From positions 1,116,001 through 1,180,000 of the forward strand of contig NZ_JADKSG010000002.1 in NCBI RefSeq assembly GCF_015350805.1: a DNA stretch of 64,000 bases, given 5' to 3'. Below, piece by piece: positions 36,239-45,052 of the stretch. A program made the position numbers and the translations under genes. How positions within the stretch are numbered: the first letter of the stretch is position 1; each line of letters starts with the position of its first letter. Origin of the DNA: Herbiconiux sp. VKM Ac-1786. GTDB taxonomy: Bacteria; Actinomycetota; Actinomycetes; Actinomycetales; Microbacteriaceae. A model generated the notes under the pieces. It did no database searches and was not told the origin of the DNA. It saw only the letters and a list, made by a program, of their open reading frames with translations.

Positions 36239-37612
36239 CTACCCCAGCAGCGCCGAAACCGCCCGCGACACCCCCCGCGCCACCGACGCCGACGACACCC
36301 GCACCAGCGCCCCGTCCCGCACGACCTCCCGCCCGTTCACGACGAGCAGCGCGAGCGGCGGCTGCGACCCGAGCGTCAGCCCCGCGACCGGGTCCACGAT
36401 CCCCGCGTGAGCCACCCCGTCGACCTTCCACAGCGCCAGATCCGCGAGCTTCCCCACCTCGATCGACCCGATCTCGGCGTCGCGCCCGAGCACCCGCGCG
36501 CCGCCCATCGTCGCGATCCGCAGCCCGTCCCGCCCGGTCATCGCGGTCGCCCCGCCCCGCAGGCGGTTCACGAGCACCGACATCCGGATCTCGGTGCCGA
36601 GCTCCCCCGACTCGTTCGACGCCGACCCGTCGACGCCCAGCCCCACGGGCACCCCGGCCGCGAGCAGCTGCGGGATCGGGGCGATCCCCGCCGCGAGCCG
36701 CGCGTTCGACGAAGGGCAGTGCGCGACTCCCGTGCCAGTGGCCGCGAAGCGCGCGATGGCCGGTTCGTCGAGGTGCACGCAATGCGCCATCCAGACGTCG
36801 TCGCCCAGCCAGCCGAGATCCTCGAGGTACTGCGTGGGCGTCCGCCCGAAGCGCGCCAGGCAGAACGCGTCCTCCTCCACGGTCTCGCTGCCGTGGGTGT
36901 GCAGCCGCACCGAGCCGGGCAGGCTCCGCGCGAGCACCGCGGCCTCGCGCAGCAGGTCGCTCGTCACCGAGAACGGCGAGCAGGGGGCGATCGCGATCCG
37001 CACCATCGACGAGCGCGACGGGTCGTGGAAGTCGGCCACCGCATCCGCACTCGCCTGCAGCGCGGCCGCGGTGGTCTCGACGGCGAAGTCGGGGGGCAGC
37101 CCGCCCTGCGAGGCCCCGAGGTCCATCGAGCCGCGGGTGCCGTGCAGGCGCACCCCGATCGTGCTCGCCGCGTCGACGATCGAGCCGAGGATGTCGCCGC
37201 CGCCCCGCGGGAAGACGTAGTGGTGGTCGGCCATCGTGGTGCAGCCCGAGAGCGCCCCGACGGCGAGCCCGCCGAGCGCACCGGGCCCCACGGTGTCGGC
37301 GGTGATGCGCGCCCAGGTCGGGTACAGTGCGGTCAGCCAGTCGAACAGGATGGCGTCCTGCGCGATGCCCCGCGTCAGCCACTGGTACAGGTGGTGGTGC
37401 GTGTTCACGAGCCCGGGCGTCAGCAGGTGGCCCCTCGCGTCGATGCGGGTGACGGATGCTCCCGCCGACCACGAGGCCGGCGCCGCCCCCGCCCCCACCG
37501 CCACGATGTCGGTGCCCTCGATCACCACGTGACCCGAGACGTGCTCGGTGCCGGCGGCGTCGACGGTGGCGACGTAGGCGTTCTCGATGATGGTGCGGGC
37601 GGGTTCGGTCAC
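36239..37612 (-). CDS. 8-oxoguanine deaminase-type amidohydrolase
   Basis: A 457-residue zinc amidohydrolase of the AtzB/TrzN/8-oxoguanine deaminase group. The metal site is intact: His72 and His74 (GLVNTHHHLYQWLTRG), the HxxE block HGSETVEE, the histidine in MAHCVHLDEP and the aspartate in GLGVDGSASNES. It should deaminate 8-oxoguanine (to urate) or guanine or a related amino-heterocycle. The GTG at 37612 overlaps the XdhC stop (GTGA), so it shares a transcript with XdhC, linking it to purine oxidation. Substrate is inferred from family and context. The longer open frame to 37966 is out of place. Confidence 0.85.
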   Translation of the reverse strand: MTEPARTIIENAYVATVDAAGTEHVSGHVVIEGTDIVAVGAGAAPASWSAGASVTRIDARGHLLTPGLVNTHHHLYQWLTRGIAQDAILFDWLTALYPTWARITADTVGPGALGGLAVGALSGCTTMADHHYVFPRGGGDILGSIVDAASTIGVRLHGTRGSMDLGASQGGLPPDFAVETTAAALQASADAVADFHDPSRSSMVRIAIAPCSPFSVTSDLLREAAVLARSLPGSVRLHTHGSETVEEDAFCLARFGRTPTQYLEDLGWLGDDVWMAHCVHLDEPAIARFAATGTGVAHCPSSNARLAAGIAPIPQLLAAGVPVGLGVDGSASNESGELGTEIRMSVLVNRLRGGATAMTGRDGLRIATMGGARVLGRDAEIGSIEVGKLADLALWKVDGVAHAGIVDPVAGLTLGSQPPLALLVVNGREVVRDGALVRVSSASVARGVSRAVSALLG

Positions 37613-38727
37613 AGAAGACTCCGGATCTGGTCGGACGAGGACGAGGCAGCAGACACCGCGGCGGAAGCGGAATGGATGGCCCCCGACGTCTCCCGCAGCG
37701 GCACCCCGGAGGCACGGCTGCGCGCCGCGATCACCTCCGCGAGGATCGACACCGCGGTCTCCTCGGGCGACGACGCCCCCAGGTCGAGCCCGATCGGCGA
37801 GTGCAGCCGCGCCAGCGACTCCTCGCCCACGCCGTGCGAGCGCAGCGCCCCGAGCCGTCGCTCGTGCGTCGCCCGTGAGCCCATGGCGCCCACGTAGGCC
37901 ACGTCGAGCCCGAGCGCGGCCTCGATCAGCGGCACGTCGAACTTGTCGTCGTGGGTCAGGATGCACAGCACCGTGCGCTCGTCGACCGCGGTCTCCGCGA
38001 GGTAGTCGGTGGGCCAGCGGTTCACGACCTCGGCCGCCGGGAAGCGCTCGGCCGTCGCGAACACCGGGCGGGCGTCGCAGACGGTGACGCGGTAGCCGAG
38101 CAGGGCGGCGGCGTTCGAGAGGGCGATCGAGAAGTCGACGGCGCCGAAGACGATCATCCGGGCCGGGGGCGCGCTGACGAGCAGCACCGTCTGCTCGAGC
38201 TCACCGTCGCAGTCGACGGTGCGGCGAGCGGAGCGGCCGCGGTGCACCGCCGCGACGAGCTCCGAGCGGATGCGCTGCCGCCGCGCATCCGGAGCCGCAC
38301 CCGACGCGGTCAGCACCTCGACGGGCCCCGCGGGCGACAGCACCAGCGCGAGGCCCGCAGCCCGGCCGTCGCGCGCGAGCCGCAGCTCGTCGAGGAGAGG
38401 TGCGTCACCGTCGCCCGCTCCGAGCGGACGCACGACGACCGTGAGCCGCCCGCCGCAGGAGAGCCCGACGGCGAAGGCGTCGTCGTCGGTGAAGCCGAAG
38501 GTGCAGATCTCGGTGGCGCCCGACGCGAGCGCCGCGGTGCAGGCGTCGTAGACCGCGCCCTCGACGCAGCCGCCCGAGATGCTGCCGATCACGCGCCCGA
38601 GGTCGTCGACCGCCATCGAGGTGCCGAGCGCGCGCGGGGCGCTGCCGTCGACCTCGATCACGGTCGCGACGGCGAGGTGTCGGCCCGCGGCCAGGGCGTC
38701 GAGCAGGGCGGAGGCCAATTCCAGCAT
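37609..38727 (-). CDS. xdhC: XdhC/CoxI-family molybdenum hydroxylase maturation protein
   Basis: A 372-residue protein that binds Moco, helps its sulfuration and inserts it into xanthine dehydrogenase. The N-terminal XdhC_CoxI domain has VATVIEVDGSAPRALGTSMAV and SISGGCVEGAVYD. The C-terminal Rossmann-type domain (about 215-345) has MIVFGAVDFSIALSNAAALLGY and the block VLCILTHDDKFDVPLIEAAL, followed by AYVGAMGSRATHERR. I choose the ATG at 38727 because GGAGGAGG lies upstream. It is co-transcribed with the 8-oxoguanine deaminase-type gene and divergent from a second amidohydrolase. Confidence 0.92.
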   Translation of the reverse strand: MLELASALLDALAAGRHLAVATVIEVDGSAPRALGTSMAVDDLGRVIGSISGGCVEGAVYDACTAALASGATEICTFGFTDDDAFAVGLSCGGRLTVVVRPLGAGDGDAPLLDELRLARDGRAAGLALVLSPAGPVEVLTASGAAPDARRQRIRSELVAAVHRGRSARRTVDCDGELEQTVLLVSAPPARMIVFGAVDFSIALSNAAALLGYRVTVCDARPVFATAERFPAAEVVNRWPTDYLAETAVDERTVLCILTHDDKFDVPLIEAALGLDVAYVGAMGSRATHERRLGALRSHGVGEESLARLHSPIGLDLGASSPEETAVSILAEVIAARSRASGVPLRETSGAIHSASAAVSAASSSSDQIRSLL

Positions 38728-38801
38728 CAGGCCACCTCCTCCGAAGCCGCGGCACGGGGTGCGCGCCCCGTCATCAGCCTGACACATGACTCTGTTAGAC
38801 A

Positions 38802-40181
38802 ATGCGCATGCTGATCATCACCGACGCCACGCGCATCCTGGTCGACGCCGCGACCGAGTTCGAGGGCGACGAGGCCCGCCGCTTCGTGGTGGGCGAGACG
38901 GTGCCGACGAGCCGCGCCGAGACGAGCGCCGAGCCGAACGCCGAGACGAGCGCGTTCGAAGCGAACCGCCCCGAGTCGAGCGCCGAGCACCTCGACGCCA
39001 CCGGCTGCGTCATCACCCCCGGCCTCGTGAACGCCCACCACCACCTCCTGCAGACCGCGTTCCGCACCCTCCCCGGCACCCGCGGGGTGCCCATGCACGT
39101 CTGGCTGCCCACCATGGCCGCCGCGTATGCCGCGGTCGGCATAGACCCCGAGAGTGCCGGCGTCGCCGCGCGCGCCGGGGTCGCCGAGGGCCTGCTCAGC
39201 GGCGTCACCACCATCGCCGACCACCACCTGAACTGGCCGGCCGGCGCGAGCGTCGACGACACCGTCGCGATCGCCCGCAGCACCGCCGACGCGGCCCGGG
39301 GCCTCGGTGCCCGGCTCGCCTTCGTGCGCGGATCGGCCCGCGACGACCCCGAGCAGGCCGCGGCCTCGGCCGACGCCATCGCGAGGTCCCTGCTGCCGGC
39401 GAACGCCGGCGGCCTCAGCCCGGACGGCCTCCTCCAGCTCGCCGTCGGCCCGGCCGGCGTGCACAGCGACTCCGAGGCCACCTTCCGCCTGCTCGGCGAG
39501 GTCGCGGCAGCCCACGGCCTCCGCCGCCGCACCCAGGCGAACGAGCAGGTCGACGTCGCCATCGCGCTCGAGAAGTACGGCCGCCGCCCGATCGCCCTGC
39601 TCGAGGAGTGGGGCTGGCTCGCCGACGACGTCACCGTCGCCCACCTCTGCGCCGTCACCGACGACGAGATCGCGCTGCTCGCCGAACGCGGCGTCACCGC
39701 GACCCACGCGCCCGGCTGCGACCTGCCGATGGGCTGGGGCATCGCGCCGGTCGCCGCCCTCCGCGACGCCGGAATCACCGTGGGCCTCGGCACGAGCGGC
39801 GGCGGCAGCAACGACGCGGGCCATCTGCTGGCGGATGCGCGGCTCGCGCTGCAGGTCGCCGCCCTCATCGGCCCTCCGCTCGACGCGCGCACGGTGCTCG
39901 GCATGGCGACCGAGGGCTCGGCGACCGGCCTCGGGCGCCCCGAGCTCGGGCACCTCCGCCCCGGCGCCGCCGCGGACCTCTGCGTCTGGGACGTCTCGGG
40001 CGTCGCCGACGCGGGCGTCGCCGACCCGGTCGCGGGCCTGCTCTGGACGAATCCCGGCCGCCGCCCGAAGCACGTGGTGGTGGCGGGCCGCGTCGTCGTG
40101 CGAGACTACGAGCTGGTAGGCCACGACGAGAGCGAGCTGGCGGCCGACGTGGCCGAGCTGCTGGCGGCGCGACTGCGGTGA
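38802..40181 (+). CDS. Amidohydrolase paralogue with altered metal site
   Basis: A 459-residue relative of the neighbouring 8-oxoguanine deaminase-type protein. The first metal motif is kept (His79 and His81 in VNAHHHLLQ), as is the His of VAHLCAV and the Glu of the HxxE block. But the HxxE histidine is replaced by Gln245 (RTQANEQ), and the beta-8 aspartate by Ser332 (GLGTSGGGSND, aligned with GLGVDGSASNE). Two canonical ligands are thus missing. The protein may bind metal differently, catalyse another reaction, or be a non-catalytic partner. The start could also be the ATG at 38808. An Arg/Ser/Glu-rich insertion lies at residues about 36-62. Confidence 0.85.
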   Translation: MRMLIITDATRILVDAATEFEGDEARRFVVGETVPTSRAETSAEPNAETSAFEANRPESSAEHLDATGCVITPGLVNAHHHLLQTAFRTLPGTRGVPMHVWLPTMAAAYAAVGIDPESAGVAARAGVAEGLLSGVTTIADHHLNWPAGASVDDTVAIARSTADAARGLGARLAFVRGSARDDPEQAAASADAIARSLLPANAGGLSPDGLLQLAVGPAGVHSDSEATFRLLGEVAAAHGLRRRTQANEQVDVAIALEKYGRRPIALLEEWGWLADDVTVAHLCAVTDDEIALLAERGVTATHAPGCDLPMGWGIAPVAALRDAGITVGLGTSGGGSNDAGHLLADARLALQVAALIGPPLDARTVLGMATEGSATGLGRPELGHLRPGAAADLCVWDVSGVADAGVADPVAGLLWTNPGRRPKHVVVAGRVVVRDYELVGHDESELAADVAELLAARLR

Positions 40182-40208
40182 TGAAAACCGCTCTGACCGG
40201 GCATCCCT

Positions 40209-40269
40209 AGGTCGTCTACACATATTTCTAACTAGTGACCGCGCCCACTACACGCGAACCGAACGACCT
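40209..40269. terminator. Weak dyad between convergent amidohydrolase and reductase genes
   Basis: AGGTCGT at 40209-40215 and ACGACCT at 40263-40269 are complementary but separated by 47 bases. This AT-richer gap separates two converging genes. A terminator role is plausible but poorly supported. Confidence 0.25.
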
Positions 40270-41246
40270 CACAGCTCGAGCACCAGCCGGGGGCAGGCGG
40301 CGCGCGAGACGCAGATCATCATGACCTCGTTGTCCTCCTGCTCGGCCGGGGTGAGCACCGAGTCGCGGTGATCCACCTCGCCCGAGACGACCGGGGTCTC
40401 GCAGGTGCCGCAGGTGCCCTCGCGGCACGAGGAGAGCACGAGCACGCCCGCCTCCTCCACGACGTCGAGGATCGAGCGGTCGGGCGGAACTTCGAGGGTC
40501 ATCCCCGAGAGCTCCAGCTCGACCTCGAACGACTCCTGGCGCACGGGCTCCGTGACCTCGCGGGCCTCGAAGCGCTCGAGGTGCAGCGCGTCGGGCGGCC
40601 AGCCGGCGTCGAGGGCGACCTGTTCGAGCTCGGTGAGCATCCGGGCCGGACCGCAGCAGTAGACGGCGACCGGGGCCGTCGGGGTCCCGCCGCTGAGGGT
40701 CGACAGCGCGAAGCGGTGGCCGAGCTCGGAGGTGTACACCGAGACCCGGTCGCCGTAGGCGGCGACGAGCTCGTCGACGAAGGGCATCCGCTCGAGCGAC
40801 CGGCCCGCGTAGGCGAGCGTGAACGGGATGCCCGCGGCGTCGGCCGCCCGCAGCATCGGCAGCAGCGGGGTGATGCCGATCCCGCCCGCGACGAAGGCGT
40901 ACGAGCCGCCGGGCGGCACCGCGTGCAGCCCGAAGTGGTTCAGCGGGCCCCGGACACGGAGTCGATCGCCCTCGCGAATGTGGGCGTGCAGGTGCTCGGA
41001 GCCGCCGCGGCCGTCGGGCTCGCGCAGCACGGCGACCTGGTACGAGTGACGGTCGGCGGGGTCGCCGCAGAGCGAGTACTGCCGTTCGACGCCGGGCTGC
41101 ACCTCGACGTCGAGGTGGGCGCCGGGCTGCCACGGGGGCAGCTCCGATCCGTCGGCGGCACGCAGGGTCAGCAGCACGACGTCGGTCGCGACGGGCCGGG
41201 CGGAGGCCACCACGGCGTCGATCTCGGGCAGGGTCAGGGCGCTCAT
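40269..41246 (-). CDS. PDR/VanB-family oxidoreductase (flavin plus [2Fe-2S] reductase)
   Basis: A 325-residue reductase of the phthalate dioxygenase reductase class. Order: a flavin-binding beta barrel (RQYSLCGDP), an NAD-binding domain (AGGIGITPLLPMLRA, then VYCCGPARML), and a C-terminal plant-type ferredoxin domain (SSCREGTCGTCETPV, with a fourth Cys in ICVSRA). Such proteins feed electrons to Rieske oxygenases or demethylases. No oxygenase gene is in this window, so its partner is elsewhere or unusual. The ATG at 41246 overlaps the XRE-cupin regulator stop (ATGA), so the regulator and reductase share an operon. Confidence 0.88.
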   Translation of the reverse strand: MSALTLPEIDAVVASARPVATDVVLLTLRAADGSELPPWQPGAHLDVEVQPGVERQYSLCGDPADRHSYQVAVLREPDGRGGSEHLHAHIREGDRLRVRGPLNHFGLHAVPPGGSYAFVAGGIGITPLLPMLRAADAAGIPFTLAYAGRSLERMPFVDELVAAYGDRVSVYTSELGHRFALSTLSGGTPTAPVAVYCCGPARMLTELEQVALDAGWPPDALHLERFEAREVTEPVRQESFEVELELSGMTLEVPPDRSILDVVEEAGVLVLSSCREGTCGTCETPVVSGEVDHRDSVLTPAEQEDNEVMMICVSRAACPRLVLEL

Positions 41247-41902
41247 CCGGCCCTCCGCTCTTTCACGATGAACAGGTGGTACTCGCCCGCGACCGCCGAG
41301 CACCAGCGGTGCAGGGTGCCCCCGGCGTAGTGGATGGAGTCGCCCGGGCCGAGCTCGAAGCTGCCCTCCTCGGCGAGGTCGACGAGCACGCGGCCGCTCA
41401 CGACGTGCAGGAACTCGTCCTCCTCGTGGGTGTAGAACTCCCCCACCGAGACGTTCGAGCCGCGGAACTCCATCGGCGTGAACGGCACGTCGCCGTGCAC
41501 CAGGATGCGGGCCTCGCCGCCGCCGAACGGACCCTGCGGGCCCTCCATCGAGCGCACCAGCGAGACCCGCTGGGTGGCGCCGCCCGGCACGAGGTCGTCG
41601 GTCGCGGCGGCGATCAGCTCGATCTGGCTCGAGCCGAGAGCCCGGGCGATGCGCTCGAGCGACACCATCGACGGTCGCGCCTGGCCGCGCTCGAGCTGCG
41701 AGAGGAAGGGGTGCGAGAGCTCCGCGAGGCGCGCGAGCTCCACCAGCGTCAGGCCGCGGGCCTGCCGGAACGAGCGGATGCGCGCACCCAGGCGCTCGGT
41801 CTGCTCGTCGAGGGCGACGCTTCCGGTGGAGATGGCAGGTCCTCTCGACGAGTGGCGGGCGATGCGGCGGGGTGGGCGGGTGGTCACAGAGACAGTAACC
41901 AC
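41243..41902 (-). CDS. XRE family regulator with C-terminal cupin domain
   Basis: A 219-residue one-component sensor. The HTH_3 domain spans about residues 35-95 (RLGARIRSFRQARGLTLVEL, then LSHPFLSQLERGQARPSM). A cupin domain follows at about 145-215 (FYTHEEDEFLHVVSGRVLVDL and GDSIHYAGGTLHRWCS), with His and Glu residues that may bind metal or a small effector. It lies divergent to the CodA-like amidohydrolase/ABC operon and is the likely regulator of both sides. The GTG at 41902 is uncertain; another GTG lies five codons downstream. Confidence 0.88.
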   Translation of the reverse strand: MVTVSVTTRPPRRIARHSSRGPAISTGSVALDEQTERLGARIRSFRQARGLTLVELARLAELSHPFLSQLERGQARPSMVSLERIARALGSSQIELIAAATDDLVPGGATQRVSLVRSMEGPQGPFGGGEARILVHGDVPFTPMEFRGSNVSVGEFYTHEEDEFLHVVSGRVLVDLAEEGSFELGPGDSIHYAGGTLHRWCSAVAGEYHLFIVKERRAG

Positions 41903-42036
41903 GAACCGGCGCGACAGCGAAATCGTGCGTCAACCCAATTAACATTCGGAAATGCTTGCGTTACCTGCCGGAAACGCGCCATCCGTAGCGTGGCCCCTGT
42001 TGAAGCCATCAACATTCGAGCCGGGAGGAGAGCCTT
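41903..42036. promoter_or_regulatory. Divergent control region of the 40-50 kb catabolic block
   Basis: A 134-base region between the XRE-cupin gene and the CodA-like amidohydrolase. It is less GC-rich than its surroundings near 41925-41965. The octamer AACATTCG occurs at 41941 and again at 42010, about 70 bases apart. A strong GGGAGGAGAG ribosome site lies just before the ATG at 42037. I cannot define the operator further. Confidence 0.4.
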
Positions 42037-43335
42037 ATGTCCGTGCTCCCCAGAACCCTCCGGATGCTGCGTTCCGCGACGCTGCCCGACGGCCGCCTCG
42101 TCGACGTCGAGCTCGACGGCGACACGGTCTCGGCCGTCCGTCCCGCCGGCAGCGGCGCGACGTTCGGCGCCCCGTCCGACGGCACGCTCGACCTCGACGG
42201 CTTCCTGCTGCTGCCCGCTCCCGCCGAGCCGCACGCGCACCTCGACAAGGCCCTCTCCTGGGACCTGATCGACCCGCCGATGGGCGACCTCGGTCTCGCG
42301 ATCGAGTCGTGGAAGCGCTTTGCCGCCACCATGACCACGGCGTCCATCGCCGACCGGGCCCGCCGCCAGGCGCTCGCGATGCTGCAGAACGGCACCACCA
42401 CGATCCGCTGCCACGTCGACCTGCTGCACGACGGGGGCTACGAGAGCGACTCGATGCGCGGCGTCCGCGCCCTCGTGCAGGTGCGCGACGAGCTCGCCGG
42501 CCTCGTCGACCTCGAGCTGGTCGCCCTCGCGGGCCCCAACGCCACCGACGCCCAGGTGCACGAGGCGCTCGACCTCGGCGTCGACCTCGTCGGCGGCGCC
42601 CCGCACCTGGCCGACGAGCCCGACACCGACCTCCGCCGCCTGCTCGCCATCGCGACCGATCGCGGTGTCGGCGTCGACATGCACACCGACGAGAGCCTCG
42701 GCGGACCGATCACGATGGGCACGCTCACCGAGGTCGTGCGCGACTGGCCCGTGAGCCGCCCCGCGACCGCCGGGCACTGCGTGCGCCTCGGCACCCTCGA
42801 GCCGGTCGAGCTCGACGTGCTGATCGAGGGCATCCTGGCCGCCGACCTCGGCATCGTGACCCTGCCGATCACGAACCTCTACCTGCAGGGCTGGCAGCAT
42901 CCGGTCTCGACCCCGCGCGGACTCACCGCCGTGCGCGCCCTGCTCGACGCCGGCGTGCGGCTCGGCGCCGGCGCCGACAACGTGCGCGACCCCTTCAACC
43001 CCGTCGGCCGCAGCGATGCACTCGAGACCGCCTCCCTGCTGGTCACCGCCGGCCACCTCACCCTCGACGAGGCCTACACCGCCGTGAGCACCGGGGCGCG
43101 CGACGTCATGCGGCTGCCGCGCGCCGGCGTCGAGGTGGGCGCCAAGGCCGAGCTGCTGGCGGTGCGCGCCGTCAACCTCTCGGATGCGATCGCCAACGCC
43201 TCGGCCGACCGCTACGTCATCCATACCGGCCGCCTGGTCGCCGCGAGCTCGGTCAGCCGCAGCATCGCGCCGGTGATCACCCTGGCGGAACGATCCCCCG
43301 AACCATTCCCCGAGCCCCAGTACGAAACGAGGTGA
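42037..43335 (+). CDS. Cytosine deaminase (CodA)-like amidohydrolase
   Basis: A 432-residue metal amidohydrolase. The metal motifs are intact: His66 and His68 (AEPHAHLDKALSW), DMHTDES, AGHCVRLG and GADNVRDPFNPVG, the last with the beta-8 Asp typical of the cytosine deaminase group. Members act on cytosine, isocytosine, creatinine or other amino-heterocycles, so the substrate is open. It is the first gene of an operon that continues with an ABC importer, eight bases later. That suggests deamination of an imported ring compound. A strong ribosome site supports the start. Confidence 0.88.
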   Translation: MSVLPRTLRMLRSATLPDGRLVDVELDGDTVSAVRPAGSGATFGAPSDGTLDLDGFLLLPAPAEPHAHLDKALSWDLIDPPMGDLGLAIESWKRFAATMTTASIADRARRQALAMLQNGTTTIRCHVDLLHDGGYESDSMRGVRALVQVRDELAGLVDLELVALAGPNATDAQVHEALDLGVDLVGGAPHLADEPDTDLRRLLAIATDRGVGVDMHTDESLGGPITMGTLTEVVRDWPVSRPATAGHCVRLGTLEPVELDVLIEGILAADLGIVTLPITNLYLQGWQHPVSTPRGLTAVRALLDAGVRLGAGADNVRDPFNPVGRSDALETASLLVTAGHLTLDEAYTAVSTGARDVMRLPRAGVEVGAKAELLAVRAVNLSDAIANASADRYVIHTGRLVAASSVSRSIAPVITLAERSPEPFPEPQYETR

Positions 43336-43343
43336 GAAGCGCC

Positions 43344-44117
43344 ATGACCATCGCACCCCCCGAGGTCGTCCCCGCGACCACGACCGGTCAGCTGCTGCAC
43401 TTCGAGGACGTCGCCATGACGTTCCCGAACGGCACGACCGCCCTGTCCGGCGTCGACCTGACCGTCAACCGCGGTGAGTTCGTCACCGTCGTCGGCCCCT
43501 CCGGCTGCGGCAAGTCGACCCTGCTGCGCATCGCCTCGGGGCTGACCCCCGCGACCGAGGGCGTCACCCAGGTCGACACGAGCCGCATCGGCTACGTGTT
43601 CCAGGATGCGACCCTGCTGCCCTGGCGCGACGTGCAGTCGAACGTCGAGCTGCTCGCCGAGCTGAACGGCGTCCCCAAGGCGAAGCGACGGGCCACCGCG
43701 AAGGAGGCGATCGAGCTCGTCGGCCTCTCCGGATTCGAGAAGCACCTGCCGCGCACCCTCTCGGGCGGCATGAAGATGCGCACGAGCCTCGCCCGCAGCC
43801 TCACGCTCGACCCCGAGCTGTTCCTGTTCGACGAGCCGTTCGGCGCGCTCGACGAGATCACCCGGGAGCGCCTGAACGACGAGCTGATCAAGCTCTTCAC
43901 CGAGCAGCAGTTCGCCGGCCTGTTCATCACGCACTCGGTCTCGGAGGCCGTGTACCTCTCGACCAAGGTCGTCGTCATGTCGGGCCGCCCCGGCAAGATC
44001 GTCGACACCTTCCCCGTCGAGTTCCCCTTCCCCCGCGACCCCGAGATCCGGTTCACCGCCGAGTTCGCCGAACTCTGCGGCAAGGTCTCCCACGCCCTCC
44101 GAGAAGGCCACCACTGA
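43344..44117 (+). CDS. ABC transporter ATP-binding protein (nitrate/taurine/pyrimidine type)
   Basis: A 257-residue ATPase of the SsuB/TauB/ThiZ class. Walker A GPSGCGKSTLLRIASGL, Q-loop YVFQDATLLPW, signature LSGGMKMRTSLARSL, Walker B LFLFDEPFGALDE and the switch histidine in ITHSVSEA are all present. It powers the permease encoded next, whose ATG shares one base with its stop codon. The tight link with the CodA-like enzyme suggests uptake of its substrate. Confidence 0.94.
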   Translation: MTIAPPEVVPATTTGQLLHFEDVAMTFPNGTTALSGVDLTVNRGEFVTVVGPSGCGKSTLLRIASGLTPATEGVTQVDTSRIGYVFQDATLLPWRDVQSNVELLAELNGVPKAKRRATAKEAIELVGLSGFEKHLPRTLSGGMKMRTSLARSLTLDPELFLFDEPFGALDEITRERLNDELIKLFTEQQFAGLFITHSVSEAVYLSTKVVVMSGRPGKIVDTFPVEFPFPRDPEIRFTAEFAELCGKVSHALREGHH

Positions 44118-44962
44118 TGACCACGACGCCTCCCGCCCCGCCGAAGAACCGCACGCTGATGCGGCCCGCCACGGTGAAGAAGTCCCGCTCGAAGACGATG
44201 ACCTGGCTGCCGCCGATCGTGGTCTTCCTCGCCCTGATCGGCGTCTGGTACGCGATCACCTTCCTGGTGCTCGACGAGAAGCGCCGCTTCCTGATGCCTC
44301 CGCCGCACGAGGTCGTCGCCGCGTTCTTCGACCCGGCGACCTTCAGCGAGATCATGGTGGCGCTCGGCCGCACGACCGCCGTCGCGCTGATCGGCCTCGC
44401 GATCGCGATGGTGATCGGCATCGTCTGGGCGATCGCGATGAGCCAGGCGAAGTGGGTGGAGCGCTCGCTCTACCCCTACGCCGTGGTGCTGCAGTGCATC
44501 CCGATCCTCGCCCTCGTGCCGCTGATCGGCTTCTGGTTCGGCTTCGAATACCCGGCCCGCATCATCGTCTGCGTGATGATCGCCCTGTTCCCGATGGTCT
44601 CCAACACCCTGTTCGGCCTGCAGTCGGTCGACCCGGGCCAGCGCGAGCTGTTCCAGCTGCAGCGCGCCAACCGCTGGACCGTGCTGACCAAGCTCGAGTT
44701 CCCGGCCGCCCTGCCCGCGATCTTCGCCGGCATGCGCATCTCGGCCGGGCTCGCGGTGGTCGGCGCCATCGTCGGCGACTTCTTCTTCCGTCGCGGCGAG
44801 CCCGGTCTCGGCTCGCTGCTCAGCACCTACACCGCCCGCCTGCGCTCGGCCGAGCTGTTCGCGACGATCTTCGTCGCGGCCCTGCTGGGAGTGGCGATCT
44901 TCGCCCTCTTCGGCTGGATCGGCAAGCGCGCGGTCGGCCGCTGGTACGACTTCTCGGCCTAG
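44117..44962 (+). CDS. ABC transporter permease
   Basis: A 281-residue BPD_transp_1 permease with about six membrane helices, the first at residues 29-50. The EAA-like loop is DPGQRELFQLQRANRWTVLTKLEFPAALPAIFAG (in pieces), typical of the nitrate/sulfonate/thiamine-precursor class. It forms the channel with the ATPase just upstream and receives substrate from the lipoprotein encoded 90 bases downstream. Confidence 0.93.
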   Translation: MTTTPPAPPKNRTLMRPATVKKSRSKTMTWLPPIVVFLALIGVWYAITFLVLDEKRRFLMPPPHEVVAAFFDPATFSEIMVALGRTTAVALIGLAIAMVIGIVWAIAMSQAKWVERSLYPYAVVLQCIPILALVPLIGFWFGFEYPARIIVCVMIALFPMVSNTLFGLQSVDPGQRELFQLQRANRWTVLTKLEFPAALPAIFAGMRISAGLAVVGAIVGDFFFRRGEPGLGSLLSTYTARLRSAELFATIFVAALLGVAIFALFGWIGKRAVGRWYDFSA

Positions 44963-45052
44963 CTCCGGATGCCCGTCCCGCCCCTTCGACCCGAACGACC
45001 CACCCTGCACCAAAGCACCGTCACATTCCGCACCACCCCCAAAGGAGATGTA

